From an uncultured Bacteroidales bacterium (GTDB lineage: Bacteria > Bacteroidota > Bacteroidia > Bacteroidales > UBA932), in NCBI GenBank assembly GCA_900318015.1, contig ONJB01000015.1, forward strand, positions 33,661 through 97,660: DNA of 64,000 bases, read 5' to 3'. This document shows positions 60,491 through 64,000 of this stretch, piece after piece. Position numbers and translations under genes: made by a program. The notes below the pieces were generated by a model. The model searched no databases, was not told where the DNA came from, and worked only from the letters and a program-made list of their open reading frames with translations. Numbering within the stretch: position 1 is the stretch's first letter; the number at the start of each line of letters is the position of its first letter.

Positions 60491-61134
60491 AAAACGAACG
60501 TATAACCGATACCCAACGTGTGACAGGCGGCCGTCAGGCCGCCTTTGTCGTATAGGTGGAACATATAGAAGAAATCCAGCCCGTGGCCTTTCCCGAGGCT
60601 GATTTCCGTACCGGCATAGTGCAGGGAACGCACCCATTTCCCGGTGTCGAAGCTGCTGAAGAACTCGTACATCAGATAAGGGGTGAAAATGCTTTCAGGA
60701 GCCTTGTATTGCCCGCGGAGCCTGGTGCGCAGGGTGTTGGTGAAAGCTCCCGCATCCGGATTGTAGGCCAGTTCGTACTTCTCTCGGAGCGCAAGGGCCA
60801 GGCCTTCGCGCTTGAGGGTTTCGGTAAGGCAGAGGACCGCCTTGTGCTGGGTGATGCCGCCCGCCGCCGGGATCTGCCAATACTCATAACTCAGGTCGCC
60901 CTTGAGCCAGCTGTTGAAGTTGTATCCGCCGCCGGCCATGGCGAACCAGCACTCCGTACCGTGGATGTTGTCATAGGAGCGGTGCTCGAGACGGGCCATG
61001 GCGTAGGGGGCGCCAAGGGATTTGACAAGCTGGACGCTGCTCCAGGTTCCGAGGTCGGAACTGGTCTGGGCATGGGCGGTCTTTGCGGCGAATAACGCAG
61101 AGACGGCCAGAAGGGTAACAATTATTCTTTTCAT
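60487..61134 (-). CDS. DUF2490 outer-membrane protein
   Basis: 215 residues with a signal peptide (MKRIIVTLLAVSALFAAKTAHA). Repeated amphipathic strands (LGTWSSVQLVKSLGAPYAMARLEHRS split in two strands; GGGYNFNSWLKGDLSYEYW; GLDFFYMFHLYDKGG) and a C-terminal GIGYTFVF fit the DUF2490 family of small beta-barrels. No function is known for the family. Confidence 0.82.
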   Translation of the reverse strand: MKRIIVTLLAVSALFAAKTAHAQTSSDLGTWSSVQLVKSLGAPYAMARLEHRSYDNIHGTECWFAMAGGGYNFNSWLKGDLSYEYWQIPAAGGITQHKAVLCLTETLKREGLALALREKYELAYNPDAGAFTNTLRTRLRGQYKAPESIFTPYLMYEFFSSFDTGKWVRSLHYAGTEISLGKGHGLDFFYMFHLYDKGGLTAACHTLGIGYTFVF

Positions 61135-61210
61135 ACACTACTGATTACCAGGAGCGAAGGTACAAACAATAAAAAAATTAAAAAAGTTTTTGCTTTTTAA
61201 ATTTTTTGCG

Positions 61211-61406
61211 TATCTTGCACCCGGAAAAGGTTAGGAACGCAGTGTTACGCACCCTTAATAATTTCTCTCAGCAGCAGTCTTGGAACCAGCAGGTCCCGAG
61301 CGCTTCTGCGTGTGTATAACTCCAGCCTTATGCTGCGCATCCAAATAGAAGCAAATAGAAATCGAAGATAGTTCAGAGGCTGGGCCCGAGGGGTTCAGCC
61401 TCTTTT
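61211..61406 (+). ncRNA. glnN leader with internal terminator, or a small RNA
   Basis: The 332-base gap before glnN contains a promoter-like TTTG (61189-61192) with TATCTTGC from 61211, one base short of consensus, then about 190 bases ending in a strong hairpin. GAGGCTGGGCC (61376-61386) pairs fully (two G-U) with GGTTCAGCCTC (61392-61402), loop CGAGG, then TTTTC. A 13-codon frame (MLRIQIEANRNRR, 61330-61371) stops five bases before the hairpin. The arrangement fits attenuation of glnN or a separate sRNA. It does not match tmRNA, SRP RNA or RNase P as far as I can see. Confidence 0.5.
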
Positions 61407-61466
61407 CATTTTCAGTCAGTCAGTAAACAGTTAGTATAGTAGTTCAATTCTTAATGCATCATTGTT

Positions 61467-63641
61467 ATGGACAGATCTGATTTAGTCAAGGAGTCCTTCG
61501 TGAAGAAGGAAGTTCCGGCCTCGATTCCCGCAGGCAAAACCTCCGATTACTATGGAGAACTGGTCTTCGACCGGAAGAAGATGTGCAAGTATCTGGATGT
61601 GGAAAGTCTCCATGCGTTGCTTGACTGTATCGAAGGCGGCAAACCGCTCGACCGGAAGACGGCGGACGGTGTCGCCCGCGGCATGAAAGAATGGGCGATC
61701 GAGCACGGTGTCACGCACGTCACCCACTGGTTCCAGCCCCTGACCGAGGGTACCGCCGAAAAGCATGACTCCCTGATCGACTATGACGGGAAGGGCGGCG
61801 TGATCGAAACCTTTGACGGCAAGATGCTTGCCCAGCAGGAGCCGGACGCCTCGTCCTTCCCGAGCGGCGGTATCCGGGCCACCTTCGAAGCCCGCGGCTA
61901 TACCGCGTGGGATCCGACCTCTCCGGTCTTCATCCTGGATGACACACTTTGCATTCCGACTGTCTTTGTTTCCTATACCGGCGAGGCCCTGGACTACAAG
62001 ACCCCGCTCAAGAAGGCCCTCAAGGCCGTCAGCGACGCGGCTGTCCCCATCTGCCAATACTTCGACCCGAGTGTGACCAAAGTCTATTCTTACCTGGGCT
62101 GGGAGCAGGAGTATTTCCTGGTCGATGAAGGCCTCTATTCCGCCCGTACGGACCTGATGATCACCGGCCGGACCCTGTTCGGACATAATTCCTCCAAGAA
62201 CCAGCAGCTGGACGACCATTATTTCGCGGCCATCCCGCCGCGTGTGGCGGCTTTCATGCGTGAACTGGAGATTACCGGCCATCGGCTGGGCATTCCGATC
62301 AAGACCCGCCACAACGAGGTCGCCCCGAACCAGTTCGAACTCGCGCCCATCTACGGCGAAACGAACCTCGCAAACGATCAGAACCAGCTCGTCATGAACT
62401 TGATGAACCAGATCGCCCGCAAGCACGGTTTCGTGGTGCTGCTCCACGAAAAGCCTTTCGACGGGGTGAACGGTTCCGGCAAGCACAACAACTGGTCGCT
62501 CGGTACGGACACGGGTACCCAATTGCTGGCGCCCGGCAAGGATGCCAAGGGCAACCTGCAGTTCGTCACTTTCTTCGTGAACGTGCTCGCCGCCGTCCAG
62601 AAACACAACGGCCTGCTGAAGGCGTCCATCGCCAGTGCGACGAACGCGCATCGTCTGGGCGCCAACGAAGCGCCGCCCGCCATCGTTTCCGCTTTCCTCG
62701 GCCGTACGATGACCGATGTTCTGCACAAACTGATGGAAGTGCCCTCTGACACCCCGATTGAAATCGCGGGCAAGAAAGGAAAGAGCGTGGGTCTGGTGGA
62801 GATTCCGGAAATCTTCGTGGACAACACCGACCGCAACCGTACCTCGCCGTTCGCTTTCACCGGCAACCGTTTCGAGTTCCGGGCGGTGGGTTCCTGCGCC
62901 AACTGCGCCGGCGCGATGACCACGCTGAACGCGGCAGTCGCCGAGCAGCTCATCTCGTTCAAGGCTGCCGTGGATACGGAGATTGCCAAAGGAAAGAAAA
63001 CGAACGTCGCCATCATGGACGCCCTGAAGCCGATCATCAAGTCGATCATCGACGTGGTCTGCTTCGATGGTAACGGTTATACCGAGGAATGGAAACAGGA
63101 GGCCATCCGCCGCGGACTCGACGTGGAGACCAACGTGCCCAAGATGTTCTGCGAGTTCACTAAGCCGGCTGCCGTGGAGATGTTCACCAAGACGGGCGTC
63201 TACACCCAGAAGGAACTGGAGGCCCGCAACGAAGTGAAATGGGAGACCTATGTCAAGAAGGTCCAGATCGAGTCCCGTGTGATGGTCCGCATGGCCATCA
63301 ACCACATCATTCCGGCCGCCATCGCCTACAAGACCGCCTTGATGAAGGAGCTGACCCTGGCGAATGAGCTCTTTGGGAATCTGGACAGCTGCCGTACCGA
63401 GGTGCGTGTCCTCGAGCGTATCAACAAGTATGTGGAGGAAGTGGGTGTCAAGGCACAGGAGATGAAGGAGGCCCGCAAAGCCGCCAACGCCATCGAAGGT
63501 GAGTACGAGCGAGCCCTTGCGTACCATGAGATCGCCGAGAGCCTTTACGCGTTGCGCAAACCCATCGACAAGCTCGAGGAAGTGGTGGACAACAAGCTGT
63601 GGCCGCTTCCGAAGTACCGCGAACTGCTCTTCATCAGCTAG
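61467..63641 (+). CDS. glnN: Glutamine synthetase type III
   Basis: 724 residues, the size of GSIII. TSDYYGELVFDRKKMCKYL is the GSIII-specific N terminus; THWFQPLTEGTAEKHDSL, SYLGWEQEYFLVDE, KTRHNEVAPNQFELAPIYGE and EKPFDGVNGSGKHNNWSLGT are metal, glutamate and ATP sites. It makes glutamine from glutamate and ammonia. It is followed five bases later by gltB, so the GS-GOGAT pair is one unit, and it is preceded by a structured leader with a terminator. Confidence 0.95.
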   Translation: MDRSDLVKESFVKKEVPASIPAGKTSDYYGELVFDRKKMCKYLDVESLHALLDCIEGGKPLDRKTADGVARGMKEWAIEHGVTHVTHWFQPLTEGTAEKHDSLIDYDGKGGVIETFDGKMLAQQEPDASSFPSGGIRATFEARGYTAWDPTSPVFILDDTLCIPTVFVSYTGEALDYKTPLKKALKAVSDAAVPICQYFDPSVTKVYSYLGWEQEYFLVDEGLYSARTDLMITGRTLFGHNSSKNQQLDDHYFAAIPPRVAAFMRELEITGHRLGIPIKTRHNEVAPNQFELAPIYGETNLANDQNQLVMNLMNQIARKHGFVVLLHEKPFDGVNGSGKHNNWSLGTDTGTQLLAPGKDAKGNLQFVTFFVNVLAAVQKHNGLLKASIASATNAHRLGANEAPPAIVSAFLGRTMTDVLHKLMEVPSDTPIEIAGKKGKSVGLVEIPEIFVDNTDRNRTSPFAFTGNRFEFRAVGSCANCAGAMTTLNAAVAEQLISFKAAVDTEIAKGKKTNVAIMDALKPIIKSIIDVVCFDGNGYTEEWKQEAIRRGLDVETNVPKMFCEFTKPAAVEMFTKTGVYTQKELEARNEVKWETYVKKVQIESRVMVRMAINHIIPAAIAYKTALMKELTLANELFGNLDSCRTEVRVLERINKYVEEVGVKAQEMKEARKAANAIEGEYERALAYHEIAESLYALRKPIDKLEEVVDNKLWPLPKYRELLFIS

Positions 63642-63646
63642 CACCC

Positions 63647-64000
63647 ATGAAACAAGGATTATACGATGCGGCATCGGAACATGATGCCTGCGGAATCGGT
63701 ATGGTCGTCAACATCCGGGGCGACAAGACCCATGAGCTGGTGGACAATGCCCTGACGGTGCTCGAGAACATGAGTCACCGCGGGGCCGAAGGGGCCGATG
63801 GAAAATCGGGCGACGGCGCCGGCATCCTGGTCCAGATACCGCACGAATTCATTCTCCTCCAAGGGATTCCCGTACCGGAGAAAGGACGCTATGGCACAGG
63901 CCTGATGTTCTTGCCCAAAGACGAAGTCAAGCGCAAACGGATCCTTGAATCCGTGCGCGCGGAGGTCGAGCACGATGGCTGCATTCTGAGCCATATCCGG
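63647..64000 (+). CDS. gltB: Glutamate synthase large subunit, N-terminal fragment cut by window end
   Basis: 118 codons are present. YDAASEHDACGIGMVVNIRG holds the catalytic cysteine (EHDACGIG) that becomes the N terminus after removal of a short propeptide, and LENMSHRGAEGADGKSGDGAGILVQIP is the class II amidotransferase segment. The intact cysteine contrasts with PurF. It transfers the amide of glutamine to 2-oxoglutarate. Together with glnN it would assimilate ammonia. The rest lies beyond the right edge. Confidence 0.93.
   Translation, partial: MKQGLYDAASEHDACGIGMVVNIRGDKTHELVDNALTVLENMSHRGAEGADGKSGDGAGILVQIPHEFILLQGIPVPEKGRYGTGLMFLPKDEVKRKRILESVRAEVEHDGCILSHIR

Noticed and set aside
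61217-61406. 6S RNA, SRP RNA or tmRNA in the glnN leader
   Set aside because: No long closed hairpin with a central bubble, no SRP core motif, and no tRNA-like ends or tag frame.

Overview
This window is a 64 kb piece of a GC-rich (by eye about 60%) Bacteroidales chromosome, most likely from an uncultured gut or rumen lineage. Pointers are the Bacteroidetes-type promoter boxes (TAnnTTTG, sometimes with TTTG about 20 bases upstream), signal peptides on many glycan-active enzymes, a GSIII glutamine synthetase, a sodium-pumping methylmalonyl-CoA decarboxylase operon, DUF1846, DUF2490 and LAB_N proteins, and an OlsF-like bifunctional acyltransferase. I saw no tRNA, rRNA, CRISPR array, insertion sequence or prophage. 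Genes are very tightly packed, with many 4-base ATGA overlaps and tail-to-tail overlaps.

Layout. 1-5.7 kb: amino-acid/metabolite exporters, an aminolipid acyltransferase, a LAB_N membrane protein and DUF1846. 5.8-9 kb: a secreted GH106 alpha-L-rhamnosidase. 9-14 kb: methylmalonyl-CoA decarboxylase (mmdA, OadG-like, biotin carrier, mmdB) followed by a lipoate ligase. 14-21.5 kb: yebC, a TPR protein, recF, DUF721, a lytic transglycosylase, an acyl-CoA ligase and an outer-membrane barrel. 21.5-31.1 kb (minus strand): the complete UMP pathway in one run, pyrC-carA-carB-pyrK-pyrD-pyrF-pyrE-pyrB. 31.4-42.9 kb (plus strand, divergent): purE-purL-purC-purF-purM-purN-purH-purD-folD. 42.9-49.4 kb: a serine hydrolase, CE15, GH92 and a lipoprotein. 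49.3-56.8 kb: OhrR/glutathione peroxidase, Na/Pi-PhoU, SpoIIE phosphatase, flavin reductase, CE1 and a ZIP transporter. 56.9-61.1 kb: cysE-cysK, a sodium symporter and DUF2490. 61.2-64 kb: glnN (GSIII) and the start of gltB.

Most notable. (1) Both CarA and PurF have lost the catalytic cysteine of their glutaminase domains (Gly251 in CarA; PurF begins Met-Gly-Val with no Cys) together with other glutamine-site motifs, while their partner/synthase parts look intact and PurL and GltB in the same window keep their cysteines. This suggests direct use of ammonia for the first nitrogen of both nucleotide pathways. (2) The cysK leader encodes a Cys-rich 15-residue peptide (MTCCCTTPEGWCTRC) over four RNA segments that can pair as 1:2, 2:3 and 3:4 with a terminal U-run, the architecture of a trp-type attenuator but for cysteine. 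(3) The pyr operon leader has a 24-codon peptide, a pause-type hairpin, a U-rich stretch and then an intrinsic terminator starting at the peptide's stop codon, resembling UTP-sensitive pyrBI attenuation. (4) PyrB carries only the zinc domain of PyrI at its C terminus. (5) purM is interrupted by an internal deletion of roughly 110 bases with a frame change, and the ZIP transporter has a one-base frameshift before its last helix; both may be real or assembly errors. Assignments rest on reading protein motifs by eye; no database search was possible.
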